A stretch of 64,000 nt of DNA from CAXWPM01 sp965206125. GTDB lineage: Bacteria > Acidobacteriota > Terriglobia > 20CM-2-55-15. The notes beneath the pieces are model-generated. The model was given only the letters and a program-made list of their open reading frames with translations. It did not search any database and had not been told where the DNA came from. Of this stretch, positions 15,504-24,034 are shown one piece after another (positions within the stretch are counted from its first letter, which is position 1; every line of letters begins with the position of its first letter). A program made the position numbers and the translations under genes. The stretch is taken from positions 62,001 to 126,000 of the forward strand of contig CBDBIN010000042.1 in NCBI GenBank assembly GCA_965206125.1, written 5' to 3'.

Positions 15504-16783
15504 ATGAAAGCATACCGAATCGTGAACCGTGAGGACAGCCGGTCGCTCGCGGAATATCTGACAGAGAACGGGCAGTTATTGCTGGCGATGGTCGAGTTAA
15601 TCGAAGCCTCCCGGATGGCCATCGACGAGCTGATCGACGTGTTAGGCCGTGCCAGCATCGAGGCCGTGTTGGGGTTGTCGGCGCGGGGCGTGGCCGGCGA
15701 GAAGCAACGGGGCCGGAAGAAAGAATCGATCCGCTGGTATGGAAGCCGAGCTGGGAGCGTGCGATTGTCGGATCGCAAGCTGCGGGTGCGCAAGCCGCGG
15801 TTGCGGGAGAAGGGGCCGGGGAAGGGAGGCGAAGTCCAGGTCCCGGCCTATGAAGCGATCAACGCCAATGGGAAGCTGTGAGACCGTGTGCTGGAGATCC
15901 TGATGGCCAACGTGTCGACGCGGAACTACGAGCGAGTCATTCCAGAGATGGCGCACACGGTCGGGGTCAGCAAATCGTCGGTGAGTCGGAACTTCGTCGA
16001 ACAGAGTGGCCGGGAGTTGAAACGGCTGACCGAACGACGATTCGACGACCGGGAGTTTCTCGTGATCTATCTGGGCGGGGTGATCTTCGGCGAACATCAC
16101 GTTCTCTGCGCCGTGGGCGTGGACATTGAGGGCGAGAAGGTTGTCCTGGGAATCAAGGATGGCGCCAGCGAGGACGGGGCCACCACCACGGCATTGTTGG
16201 AGGATCTGGTCGAGCGTGGCATCGATCCGAGCCGGCGCTACTTGTTCGTCATCGACGGCTCGAAGGCGTTGCGTAGCGCGATCGACAGGGTCTTCGGGAA
16301 ATCCCATCCGGTCCAGCGCTGCCGGAACCACAAAATCCGGAACGTCTCGGCCAAACTCCCCGAGGACCTGGCGGACCCGCTTCGTTCGGTCATGAAGGCG
16401 GCATTCCGGTTACCGTGGAAAGAAGGCATCGCCAAACTGCGGAAACAGGCCGAATGGCTGTGACCGCACCATCCCGACGCGGCCGCCAGCCTCGAAGAAG
16501 GTTTGGACGAGCTGTTCACCATCAATCGGCTCGAGCTCTCGTCTTCGCTACGACGCTGCCTGGGGACGACGAACATCATCGACAGTTTCCACTCCGGAAT
16601 CCGTATCCGAACCCGTCGGGTCGGTCGATGGCGGAACGGCCAGATGGTGCTACGATGGGCGCCTCGGCTTTCCTGGCTACCGAAAAGGGCTTCCGTCGAA
16701 TCCAGGGCTATCGTGATCTCTGGATGCTTCAGGCCAAGCTCAATGACGCGGTCACCGGCGACGCCAAATCCACGGTGGCTTAA
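15504..16783 (+). pseudogene. IS256-family transposase (second subgroup), broken
   Basis: It is nearly complete but dead. The ATG at 15504 follows AAGGAAAGG. There is a TGA where an Arg is expected (GKL-stop-DRVLEILM), a second TGA after KQAEWL near 16461, and a frameshift near 16660 before ASAFLATEKGF. Family blocks include STRNYERVIPEMA, GVSKSSVSRNF, FLVIYLGGV, FVIDGSKALRSAI, HPVQRCRNHK and TINRLELSSSLRRCLGTTNIIDS. The CGA-to-TGA style changes suggest decay by C-to-T mutation. It differs strongly from the two other IS256 copies. Confidence 0.9.
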
Positions 16784-16810
16784 CTGATGACCCATGGCGG
16801 GTCGAAAAGA

Positions 16811-17158
16811 TCATCGATCCAAATCACCCGCTCGATTCCGGCTGCCTCCGTTAGGTCCTTGAGAGTCCTTGTCCTCCTCGATGCTTTCGTCGACCCTGTC
16901 GAGCGCTTGCGCCCGGACCGCTTCGAGAATGGCCTTCCGAGTCCGATGCGTGGTCTCCGCCCCCATCAGGATCCGGATCTTGTCGAGCTGCTGCCACTTG
17001 CCGTCGAGTGTGAGCAGGGAGCCGATCTCGAAGTATCCGGTCGCGATGTCGAACGCCTTCGCGATGCTGGACCACTCCTCCAAGTACCGGAGCCCGGTCC
17101 AGCCGGAGATACTGTTGTCGACGATGAAGAGCTCGCGGCCTTTGGAACCAGCGGTCAT
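16811..17158 (-). pseudogene. Helicase-type (PLD/SNF2) protein, N-terminal relic
   Basis: The first ~100 residues read FIVDNSISGWTGLRYLEEW, AFDIATGYFEIGSLLTLDGKWQQLDKIRILMGAE and LDRVDESIEEDKD, then the frame turns into unrelated sequence. The DIATGYFEIG...DKIRILMG start is typical of long helicase proteins with an N-terminal phospholipase D-like fold found in defence islands. The helicase motor itself is missing. Confidence 0.6.
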
Positions 17159-17216
17159 CGAGATCCTTTACCTCTCATAGCCTGCCGCGCCGCTTGGCGA
17201 CTGGCTAGTCATGCTG

Positions 17217-17573
17217 TTAGAGGGTCACCAGACCTACGCTAATGCGAAGAGCCTGGTTGACCTCTTCCATCTTCGCTGAGGACAGCGTACCGAGTTGCTT
17301 AGCCAGCCTCTTCTTGTCGACCGTCCGAATCTGATTTAGAAGCACGACCGAATCAACAGCGAGACCTGTCCGTGCTTTGGCTGATATCAAGACCTCCGTG
17401 GGATACAGAGGTTCGTCGAACTTGGAACTGATGGCAGCCACGATGGTGACCGGGCTGGACTTGTTGGCGATATCGTTTTGCAAGATTAACGCCGGACGCG
17501 TCTTCCGAATCTCAGCGCCCAGCGTCGGGTCGAAGTTGACCAGGTAGATGTCTCCCCTCTTTGGTCGAATCAT
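17217..17573 (-). CDS. mazF: MazF/PemK-type mRNA interferase toxin
   Basis: A 118-residue toxin with the family landmarks KRGDIYLVNFDPTLGAEIRKTRPALILQND, SSPVTIVAAIS, and TGLAVDSVVLLNQIRTVDKKRL. It cleaves mRNA when not bound by antitoxin. It lies five bases after the antitoxin gene in the same direction, so the pair is one operon. Length and motifs are complete. Confidence 0.93.
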   Translation of the reverse strand: MIRPKRGDIYLVNFDPTLGAEIRKTRPALILQNDIANKSSPVTIVAAISSKFDEPLYPTEVLISAKARTGLAVDSVVLLNQIRTVDKKRLAKQLGTLSSAKMEEVNQALRISVGLVTL

Positions 17574-17578
17574 GGGGG

Positions 17579-17800
17579 TTAGTCAGGAAGGGCAAACCAT
17601 TCCTCAGCCATCTCTCGGTCACGCTCGGATCGAGCTGTCGCACCAAGTGCGAGCTGCTTTCGAAGGTTCGCGCTCCCCTGTTCTTTGATGAAGCGTCTCA
17701 CGGCTTCGTCAATCAACCTCGAGCGCTGGCCTCGAGGTACAACACGATCAAGCATCCTGACCGTCTGTTCCGGCAGGGTGATGTTGAGCCGTCGGTTCAT
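17579..17800 (-). CDS. Ribbon-helix-helix antitoxin of MazF pair
   Basis: A 73-residue protein starting NRRLNITLPEQTVRMLDRV with RSRLIDEAVRRFI, a ribbon-helix-helix DNA-binding fold of the CopG/ParD/MazE kind. The acidic tail (RDREMAEEWF) would wrap the toxin. It is expected to repress its own promoter; an inverted repeat lies about 35 bases upstream. Confidence 0.88.
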   Translation of the reverse strand: MNRRLNITLPEQTVRMLDRVVPRGQRSRLIDEAVRRFIKEQGSANLRKQLALGATARSERDREMAEEWFALPD

Positions 17801-17832
17801 TGAGACCTCACGTTATCTTTATCCCTTGAGAG

Positions 17833-17851
17833 TACACACTATTTATGTGTA
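17833..17851 (-). promoter_or_regulatory. Inverted repeat upstream of mazEF-like operon
   Basis: TACACACTATTTATGTGTA is a near-perfect palindrome 32 bases before the antitoxin ATG. Its position suits an operator for antitoxin autorepression. An AT-rich stretch (GATAAAGATAAC) follows toward the gene. Confidence 0.5.
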
Positions 17852-17907
17852 TGTAAAAACGCCCGCGTCGTGCGGCGCCCCAGCCGCGCTGCTTCGCAGC
17901 CGAGAAA

Positions 17908-18174
17908 CTAGCGGCTGGGGCCAAAGTCCCGCTCCGGCCCGAACCGCGGCTGCTCGATCTGCCGGATATGGTTCACCGCCCGCTCAACACTGCGGCGATC
18001 TCCCTGTAGCCCTTCGCCAAGCGTTTGACCTGCCGCTTCAAATCCTCGGCCAGCGCTGTCCTCCGGCGACCAGGCGATGACGCTCGAGGTGTATTTATGC
18101 TCGAACTCCAGCGAGTCGGCCACGGTGGCCACTTGGTTCGGGTCGCCGCGCAAGACTTTCACTTCTCTCGTGCT
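17908..18174 (-). pseudogene. Plasmid relaxase (MobA-like), collapsed relic
   Basis: One reverse frame reads VKVLRGDPNQVATVADSL and KYTSSVIAWSPED, matching the start of plasmid mobilisation relaxases. The next segment in another frame reads AEDLKRQVKRLAKGYREIAAVLSGR and then NHIRQIEQPRFGPERDFG, a relaxase C-terminus. So the middle is deleted and the rest frameshifted. It shows that plasmid DNA contributed to this region. Confidence 0.6.
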
Positions 18175-18176
18175 CT

Positions 18177-18381
18177 GGAACACAGTCTACTTGGAGCGCG
18201 CTGTCGCCGCGATTCGCCGGAACGGGCAGACAATATCCGACGAGACGCTCACCCACCTCTCACCGCTCAAAGTGGGAGCACATCAACCTGACTGGCGACT
18301 ACCGCTGGCGCAAGGACGCAGGGCTTGGAAACCGCACGTTACGTCCCCTCAGAACCAGCCATTCCCTGGCCAGCGGCTCTC
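18177..18381 (+). pseudogene. Tn3-family transposase, C-terminal relic
   Basis: The text LVLWNTVYLERAVAAIRR, SDETLTHLSPL, then after a shift KWEHINLTGDYRW, is the conserved end of Tn3-type transposases. It runs up to a 38-bp Tn3-like terminal repeat, the normal layout for this gene end. Confidence 0.85.
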
Positions 18382-18419
18382 CTTAACGTGCAATTTTTAA
18401 CCAATGGAGGAGTGACCCC
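18382..18419 (+). repeat. Tn3-type 38-bp terminal repeat A
   Basis: It is exactly 38 bases, beginning CTTAACGTGCAATTTTT and ending GTGACCCC. This is the complement of the GGGG...CACGTTAAG form of Tn3-family ends. It directly follows the transposase C-terminal relic. Confidence 0.75.
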
Positions 18420-18579
18420 AACTCAGTCTCTGAGAAAATAGATACTGGCACTGATGTCTCTTCCGATAGGAGCCGAAGGTTTCCGAGTCGTAGTTTAAGA
18501 TACCGATTGTGAGACCGCCTAAGGCACGGATTTCGCTCCGTTCTCAGGCGTCACAGAAACGGTCGTTTTCGAGACGCCA

Positions 18580-19212
18580 GTGCTGATCGGCTACGCGCGG
18601 ATCTCGAAGGCGGACGGTTCCCAGAGCCTCGACCTGCAGAGGGATGCTCTGCGCGAGGCCGGCGTCAGCGACGACGCGATCTACGAGGACCAAGCGTCCG
18701 GACAGCGTGAGGACCGCCCGGGGCTGCCGCCGGACCGCCCGGGGCTCGCCGCCTTCCTCAAGGCGGCGCGGCAGGGAGACGTGATCGTCGTCTGGAGGCT
18801 CGATCGCCTCGGTCGCAATCTCCGCCATCTCGTCAACCTGGTGCAGGACCTCAACGACAGGGACATCGGGATCCGGGTGCTCGCCGGCCAAGGGGCCAGC
18901 ATCGACACGACGACGGCCAGCGGAAAGTTGGTCTTCGCGCTCTTCGCGGCTTTGGCGGAATTCGAACGAGAGCTGATCCGGGAACGGACCCTCGCTGGAT
19001 TGGCCTCTGCACGAGCCAGGGGCAGGAAGGGAGGGCGCCCTCACGCGCTGAGCAAAGCGCAGGTGCGGCTCGCTCAGGCAGCGATGGCGCAGCGCGACAC
19101 GAAAGTCAGCGAGCTAGGCCTGGAGCTAGGCGTAACCAAGGCGACGATCTACCGCTACGTAGCGCCAGATGGTTCCTTGAGAAACCGAGGGCGACAGGTC
19201 CTGGCTCACTAG
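18580..19212 (+). CDS. Tn3-type resolvase (serine recombinase)
   Basis: A 210-residue resolvase. MLIGYARISKADGSQSLDLQ has the catalytic Ser at residue 9. WRLDRLGRNLRHLVNLV, IDTTTASGKLVFALF, AEFERELIRERT and a C-terminal helix-turn-helix (VSELGLELGVTKATIYRYV) follow. It resolves cointegrates of its transposon at a res site, which probably lies in the 160 bases before it. The sequence carries a local 18-bp duplication giving DRPGLPPDRPGL where relatives have one DRPGL. It lies between two Tn3-type 38-bp ends that point the same way. Confidence 0.9.
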   Translation: MLIGYARISKADGSQSLDLQRDALREAGVSDDAIYEDQASGQREDRPGLPPDRPGLAAFLKAARQGDVIVVWRLDRLGRNLRHLVNLVQDLNDRDIGIRVLAGQGASIDTTTASGKLVFALFAALAEFERELIRERTLAGLASARARGRKGGRPHALSKAQVRLAQAAMAQRDTKVSELGLELGVTKATIYRYVAPDGSLRNRGRQVLAH

Positions 19213-19230
19213 GCGATCCCAAGAGCGGCC

Positions 19231-19268
19231 CTTAACGTGCGATTTTGCTCCGTTACTGTCGGAACCCC
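19231..19268 (+). repeat. Tn3-type 38-bp terminal repeat B
   Basis: 38 bases from CTTAACGTGCGATTTTGCTC to GGAACCCC. It shares CTTAACGTGC and the CCCC end with repeat A but differs inside, so it comes from a different Tn3 relative. It lies 18 bp after the resolvase stop. The rest of 19269-19584 holds nothing I recognise. Confidence 0.75.
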
Positions 19269-19584
19269 GATTCGAGTGACACGGGCACCCTGCGGGCGGG
19301 ATGCGGTCCGTGTCCGGCTCGATGTCGGCGGCCGCATTCATGCGATCTCCGAAGCACTGGAATGGATCCGGCGGAGAGAAGAATGACGAGCGCCACCACC
19401 GGAAAATGCATCGTTTTCAGGCTCCATGTCCGTTCGCAGATGCCGGCTCCACGGCCTCCTCGCGGAAATCAACAAACCGTCCTGCAAGAACGCATCCGTA
19501 CTGCAATGAACGCCGAAGTCCTTAGATCATCCGTCCGGACCGGGTCGCTGTGTAAACGTTTTCCTTGACGCAATCCCGCCCTGG

Positions 19585-19914
19585 ATGGGAAGCAAAACTG
19601 AGATAATCTGTGAGGCGATGAAGGACGATGCCCATTATCGGCACTTGCGCGTGGACTGGGTCGGCGAGTCGGCCACCGAGTCGATCACGCTGTGCGGCGG
19701 CGAGAATGAAGACAGCGGAACCGAACCGGCGCTCTGTCCCAACTGTGCCCGGGTTCGCGATGCCCTGAACGTTTGCGGGTTCGGCCCCAAGAGCCTGCGA
19801 GAGGTATTTGATGCGCTCCGGGTGATCGGCCCTTCCGAGGTGACTGCGAGGATGGAGGTGCTTCGAGATCTGGCAGTGCAGCTGGATATACAGGATCGGT
19901 CGCATTTCAACTAA
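19585..19914 (+). CDS. Hypothetical protein with CxxC motif
   Basis: A 109-residue frame: YRHLRVDWVGESATESITLCGG, ALCPNCARVRDALNVCGFGPKSL and EVFDALRVIGPSEVTARMEVL. The cysteines LCGG...CPNC...VC may bind a metal. Composition is protein-like and the reverse-strand frames are not. No ribosome site stands out. Family not recognised. Confidence 0.45.
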   Translation: MGSKTEIICEAMKDDAHYRHLRVDWVGESATESITLCGGENEDSGTEPALCPNCARVRDALNVCGFGPKSLREVFDALRVIGPSEVTARMEVLRDLAVQLDIQDRSHFN

Positions 19915-20635
19915 AACCGTCTCCGGGAAACCCGGAGAGGTTCAATCGTTGACGATTTCGAAGATCAACCGTGTGGACACCAGGGAAATCCGTTCCCTCA
20001 AAGCCCGACTGGCCAAAAGGCGCTGACGATCGTGGCATCAACCACAGAGTGGCGGGGCATGGAGGCTGGCCGGTAAAATGACCAGCTACCTTTCAGCGCC
20101 TTTTCATCAGGTTGTATTCTCTGACACCACGCCCCGGAAGCGGCGCGCGAACACCGCCTTCCACACGATGCGGCACTCAAAGACGGGCCAGAAAGGCGAG
20201 AGCACCCTCCACTGCGAGAGACAGTGAATCGAGTCCGCGCGGGGATGGATGCACAGCCAGGATCAAGGATGGGCCGTTGTTCGAAAGGTTCGACAAGCCA
20301 TCTGCGAGGCCACCCAGGCGCACGCTCCATCCGGATCATCATCAAGCGTTGGGCTGCCAATGCGGGTGTTGAATCTCAGCGGCCGCTGGACCGGAAACCG
20401 CTCGAAGGCTCCGAAGGCCGTGTGCGGCTCCCGTGGAGGCCGAATCGGGACAACCGGTTATCGGGTCACAGATTGAGTTCAACGGGGATCAGCCGTCCGC
20501 CACCGTTGCCCCCTGGCCGGGAACGGGATGCCAGGACCGGGGAAGACTCCAGGGCTGCTCCCTTGCATTGATCCCTGCGGGAAGGCTCGGAGAGATGCAG
20601 ATTCGGCGGCCGATCCAGGAAAGGATTCATCCCAC
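19915..20635. other. Long stretch without a supported gene
   Basis: Several short overlapping frames exist but all are arginine/serine-rich shadows. One 24-codon frame at about 19953-20026 (TISKINRVDTREIRSLKARL) could be a remnant. Nothing else is recognisable. Confidence 0.5.
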
Positions 20636-20740
20636 ATGAGTCAAGAGCAGGACCCGATCCCGATCACGGAAATGCGCCGCCGGGCCGAGCAGGGGGACGC
20701 CGATGCACAATTCAGTCTCGATATCATGCGGCAACGGTGA
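20636..20740 (+). CDS. Sel1-like repeat mini-protein
   Basis: A 34-residue frame from ATG with AAGGA about 10 bases upstream: MSQEQDPIPITEMRRRAEQG then DADAQFSLDIMRQR. RRAEQGDADAQFSL is the consensus start of a Sel1 repeat. It is either a mini-protein or the start of a truncated Sel1 protein. Confidence 0.5.
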   Translation: MSQEQDPIPITEMRRRAEQGDADAQFSLDIMRQR

Positions 20741-20792
20741 GGGTGATTGACCGCGTGTGTCCACTGCGAGTTATGCAATGGCAAGGTAAAGA

Positions 20793-20823
20793 AAAAGCCC
20801 CACGGAATAAACCGTGAGGCTTT
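20793..20823. terminator. Intrinsic terminator-like hairpin
   Basis: AAAGCCCCACGG and CCGTGAGGCTTT pair around AATAAA, with A-rich sequence before and TTTCTCATTT after. The layout suits termination in both directions. Confidence 0.7.
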
Positions 20824-21096
20824 CTCATTTCGTTTGGCGCGGCCAGCGCAAACGGAGTGACACCTTGGATGCGGTTCCAAGATGCAACCAAAGAATAGCA
20901 CAACCCAACTCGAGCTTTTCAACGAGAGCGCTCCCGGCTCGTACGGGTCCCAGGCCGCAATCGAAGGAAGGCCCCCTTTGATAGAGACACGGTGTTTCGT
21001 TCAGCCATTCCCTGCCCGGATTCGTGAACCACACGCCAATTCCGCTACCTGGAATTTGTCATGAGGCTGTAGACAGGTTGACGGCCGTATCATGGC

Positions 21097-21110
21097 GTGA
21101 TACGTATCAC
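21097..21110. promoter_or_regulatory. Perfect 14-bp palindrome, likely operator of higBA-type operon
   Basis: GTGATACGTATCAC is self-complementary, and its half GTGATACG is repeated at 21115, overlapping the toxin GTG start. HigA-type antitoxins bind such palindromes to repress their own operon. Confidence 0.65.
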
Positions 21111-21114
21111 TTGT

Positions 21115-21396
21115 GTGATACGTGGTTTTAAGGATAAGCGGACCGAAAAGATCGCTGCGGGTCAAACCCCAAAGGGGTTTCAGGCAGACTTGCTTCGAAG
21201 AACCCATGCCATGCTGACCGCGTTGAATGCGGCAGTTGAATTGGAAGATCTTCGCTTTCCGCCAGGCAATCATCTTGAGAAGTTATCTCGCGACCGCAAA
21301 GGTTGCCATTCGGTTCGGATAAACAAGCAATGGCGTATCTGTTTTGTCTGGACCGATAGTGGACCGGATGAAGTCGAGGTTGTGGATTACCACTGA
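21115..21396 (+). CDS. higB: HigB-type toxin (RelE superfamily)
   Basis: Read from GTG 21115, the protein is 93 residues: VIRGFKDKRTEKIAAGQ, DLLRRTHAMLTALNAA, DLRFPPGNHLEKLSRDRKGCHSVRINKQWRICF and WTDSGPDEVEVVDYH. These are all the conserved blocks of the proteic killer/HigB family, which cleaves mRNA on the ribosome. A longer frame from 21097 would start inside the operator palindrome, so I prefer 21115. The antitoxin gene starts seven bases after the stop. Confidence 0.93.
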   Translation: MIRGFKDKRTEKIAAGQTPKGFQADLLRRTHAMLTALNAAVELEDLRFPPGNHLEKLSRDRKGCHSVRINKQWRICFVWTDSGPDEVEVVDYH

Positions 21397-21402
21397 GGAC
21401 CG

Positions 21403-21717
21403 ATGGAAATGACCGAAATTCTTGCTCCGATGCATCCGGGTGAGGTTTTGGATGAACTGTACCTCAAGCCACTTGAGATGAGCGCCGGTGCCCTGGCAAA
21501 GGAATTGGGCGTACCGCGCACGCGGATAGAGCGCATCGTAAAGGGCCAGACATCGATGACACCGGATACGGCGTTTCGACTGGCGAAAGTATTCAGGACA
21601 AGTCCCCTTTACTGGATGAATATGCAGACGAGCTACGATCTTGCCATGGCGAGTACGACGGTCAATGTCTCGGATATTAAACCTCTCGACATCAGTGCCG
21701 TGCAGCGTTCGCTTTGA
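21403..21717 (+). CDS. higA: HigA-type antitoxin (XRE helix-turn-helix)
   Basis: A 104-residue XRE-family antitoxin: APMHPGEVLDELYLKPLEMS, GALAKELGVPRTRIERIVKG, TPDTAFRLAKVFRTSPLYWMNMQ. The helix-turn-helix binds the operator and the protein neutralises HigB. It is the second gene of the operon, the normal order for higBA. Confidence 0.93.
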   Translation: MEMTEILAPMHPGEVLDELYLKPLEMSAGALAKELGVPRTRIERIVKGQTSMTPDTAFRLAKVFRTSPLYWMNMQTSYDLAMASTTVNVSDIKPLDISAVQRSL

Positions 21718-21852
21718 CAACGTAAAAAAGAGCCCGCCTCGATCGAGTAAAAAGGACCCACCTCCAGGTTACAGATGAATAGTCAAACCGCGGGCGGGGC
21801 TGGAAAACCTGCGGAAAACTTCTGTCGTTGCCTGTGAGCGTTTCGGAGGGCT

Positions 21853-22076
21853 ATGCAGCTTGACGGTGTGGTAGTTCGGACAATATTAGGCAAGAGTGCG
21901 CTCCGGCACCGGGCATGCGTTGGCGTGGATGATATCGAGAACGATAGTCCGGTACTGAGACAGCCTCCACGAAGTGACTTCGCGACGGAGCGGGCTTACA
22001 TGGAGCGGATCGAGCGAGCCCAAACCTGCACCTATTGCGGCGGGATCATCTCCACCGAAGGGTCAGCGACAGCGCC
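21853..22076 (+). CDS. Hypothetical protein, weak
   Basis: A frame from ATG reads MQLDGVVVRTILGKSALRH, VGVDDIENDSPVLRQPP and CTYCGGIIS, ending shortly after. It includes a CxxC pair. No ribosome site is seen, and support is composition only. Confidence 0.25.
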
Positions 22077-22079
22077 TGA

Positions 22080-22427
22080 GCGTGGGAGACCTGGACGGCA
22101 TCCAGAGAAGCCATAATTCGCGGGGCTTCACCGTGGGCGGCCTGGCACGCGGAGCCGATCGTCCGCTTCTTCTGCTCGACCTTCGGCGACGGCATCGCCA
22201 GCGTGCCGGTGAGCGAGGACGGCTTCCTTGTAATCGCGGTCGACCTGGCGGGGAACAGCCCGGTCGAAGCGTGCATCACGGCGGGATCGGACGGCACGTG
22301 CGCGTGCAGGATCAGCGCCGACGGCGCGCACTTCGCCTCGACGGCACCCGACATCCGGTCGTTCGAGGAGGTCCTGAAAGAGCGGTTGGCGGAGGTCGGG
22401 GTGCGGGGCCGGGATGGCGGCTCATGA
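22080..22427 (+). CDS. Hypothetical protein, 5' end unclear
   Basis: A frame open from 22080 gives WHAEPIVRFFCSTFGDGIASV, SEDGFLVIAVDLAGNSPVEACI, DGTCACRISADGAHFASTAPDIRSFEEVLKERLAEVG. The composition and periodicity look real. The first Met is at 22203 but similarity in style continues upstream. The family is not recognised. It may be a relic, as neighbours on both sides are broken genes. Confidence 0.4.
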   Translation, partial: AWETWTASREAIIRGASPWAAWHAEPIVRFFCSTFGDGIASVPVSEDGFLVIAVDLAGNSPVEACITAGSDGTCACRISADGAHFASTAPDIRSFEEVLKERLAEVGVRGRDGGS

Positions 22428-22502
22428 GCCGCGGTGCGGACGACGATTCACGGTGACCCTCCCCAGGAGCGTGTTGGACAGGTGCCAGCGGAGCGGGTCG
22501 CA

Positions 22503-22935
22503 TCAGACATCGCCGGGACGTAGCCTGCCCAGTCGACGCAACTCCCGGCCCACAAACGGTGCGTGGCGCATCACGTAGTCGAGCGAGATGTGACCAGCCT
22601 GGTACTCCTGCGCATACTCGCCGCGAGCGTCGCAGCAAACGACATCGTTTAGCCGGAGCTGCTCGATGGTGTCCCGCACCAACATCTCAGTGTCGTCAGG
22701 CAACTCATCGCCCGGCACAACTTGGAAGGCGACCAATTCAAGCGCGAACCAACCGTCCTCGATCTCGAACGGATCCAGTACGCTCGCAACAGCGCCCTTC
22801 CAGGAGTTCATCAGAGCGCAGGCCAACCGGTAGTTCCTCCACTCGTACACTTGGTCCCAGCGCGTGGACTTCGCAATCATGTGATCGACGCTGGGTGCGC
22901 CAGTGCCGCGGGCAATGTACACGCACAGGTATGAA
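22503..22935 (-). pseudogene. HNH endonuclease-like protein, C-terminal part
   Basis: The frame reads RGTGAPSVDHMIAKSTRW, YEWRNYRLACALMNSWKG, VLDPFEIEDGWFALEL and later DYVMRHAPFVGRELRRLG. The xVDHxIPKS...YxWxNYRLAC pattern is the HNH region of TIGR02646-like proteins, some of which accompany retrons or ATPases in defence loci. The N-terminal half is missing: the recombinase gene at 22970 begins where the protein should continue. The open frame therefore probably encodes a dead fragment. Confidence 0.6.
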
Positions 22936-22969
22936 CAAGTTCATCGCAAGGTTTGTACCTGAAATTACT

Positions 22970-23635
22970 CTAAGGAAGAAAAACGGCCGCACATAGGGTT
23001 CGGTACAGTGCTCTAGCGATCCTGTAAGCCGTTGCCCTGCCAATCCCGAGCCGTTTGGCAGCCTCGCCGGGCGTCAATCCGGCTTCAATGAGTTTTTGGG
23101 CGGCCGAAACGGTGTCCGGGTGAAGCGGGGGGCGACCGGGTCTTTTACCGCGTCTTTTGGCGGCGGCAATGCCGTCGCGGGTGCGCTCGGAAATCAGACG
23201 GCGCTCGAAATGCGCAATGGCGCCGAAGACGTGGAAAACCAGTTCGCCAGCGGCCGATGTGGTGTCGATTCGTTCTTCGAGGCTGACCAGGTGAATGCTG
23301 CTGACCTTGAGGCTTTCGACGGTATCGAGCAGTTCTTTGAGGGAGCGGCCGAGGCGATCGAGACGGGTAACGCAGAGGCGGTCGCCGGGCCGGGCATGGT
23401 CGATCAGTTCCGCCAGGGCTGGACGCTCGAACCGTCGGCCCGAGATCACGTCGACGAACACGCGAATGGCGCCGGCCTCCCACAGCCGATCCTGCTGGCT
23501 GGCGGCATCCTGTGCCGCAGTCGAGACCCGGGCATAACCGAGGATGTCACCGTTGCGGGCCGGGCCGTCCGTCTCTTTAACGTTCGATTCCAGGACGGTT
23601 TCTACATCTCTGTCGCGTCGCGCTCGGCAATCCAC
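22970..23635 (-). CDS. Serine recombinase (resolvase family)
   Basis: A full resolvase: DILGYARVSTAAQDAASQQ with the catalytic Ser, TRLDRLGRSLKELL, IDTTSAAGELVFHVF, AHFERRLISERTRDG and a helix-turn-helix GEAAKRLGIGRATAYRIARAL. The start is unclear, because no good codon lies directly before GDILGYARVS and the open frame continues back into the truncated vapC at 23602-23703. The recombinase unit sits between a broken toxin gene and a broken HNH gene, as if its insertion disrupted both. Confidence 0.85.
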   Translation of the reverse strand: MDCRARRDRDVETVLESNVKETDGPARNGDILGYARVSTAAQDAASQQDRLWEAGAIRVFVDVISGRRFERPALAELIDHARPGDRLCVTRLDRLGRSLKELLDTVESLKVSSIHLVSLEERIDTTSAAGELVFHVFGAIAHFERRLISERTRDGIAAAKRRGKRPGRPPLHPDTVSAAQKLIEAGLTPGEAAKRLGIGRATAYRIARALYRTLCAAVFLP

Positions 23636-23703
23636 GCAGCGACGGCGGGAGTCGGCACGGGCCGCATGAGTTCAGACGCGACATTGGTATCTATGACAAG
23701 CAT
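23602..23703 (-). pseudogene. VapC-type PIN toxin, truncated to 33 residues
   Basis: ATG 23703 begins MLVIDTNVASELMRPVPTPA, the start of PIN-domain VapC/FitB toxins including the first catalytic aspartate, then WIAERDATEM and a stop. The remaining ~100 residues with the other acidic residues are gone, replaced by the recombinase unit. The antitoxin gene upstream is intact. Confidence 0.85.
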
Positions 23704-23712
23704 ACGGGCCGC

Positions 23713-23958
23713 TCAGGAGAAGTCCGGAGGCTCGCGCATTGGACCGCGCGGGGGAAGTTCGAGCTCCACGCCGCCAAGGGATGCGAAGCACTCGCGGGTG
23801 AACGTCGCGAGGTTCCGAGGACCGGCACGACCACCGTTCACCGCGTCGCGCAGGATGATGCGTACCTCTTCCTCCATCGAACGGTGATGTTCGGCGGCGC
23901 GCACGCGCAGGCGCGTCTTCACATTGTCGTCGAGATTGCGGATCGTGATGCTCGCCAT
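23713..23958 (-). CDS. FitA/VapB-type ribbon-helix-helix antitoxin
   Basis: From ATG 23958 it is 81 residues: MASITIRNLDDNVKTRLRVR, HHRSMEEEVRIILRDAV, typical of FitA-like antitoxins, with a C-terminal toxin-binding tail ending LPPRGPMREPPDFS. It lies nine bases before the truncated vapC. With the toxin dead it is an orphan antitoxin that may still repress its promoter or protect against related toxins. Confidence 0.88.
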   Translation of the reverse strand: MASITIRNLDDNVKTRLRVRAAEHHRSMEEEVRIILRDAVNGGRAGPRNLATFTRECFASLGGVELELPPRGPMREPPDFS

Positions 23959-24034
23959 TGGCCGTGCCTCCTTATGGGACGGGACATCTCCAAACACTAC
24001 GCTATGCTTGCAGTGCAAGCAAGTTTACATGATC

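Noticed and set aside
15504..16783. The two TGA codons in the IS256 relic as recoded codons
   Set aside because: They replace residues expected to be Arg or charged, not Cys, and a frameshift is also present, so this is ordinary decay.
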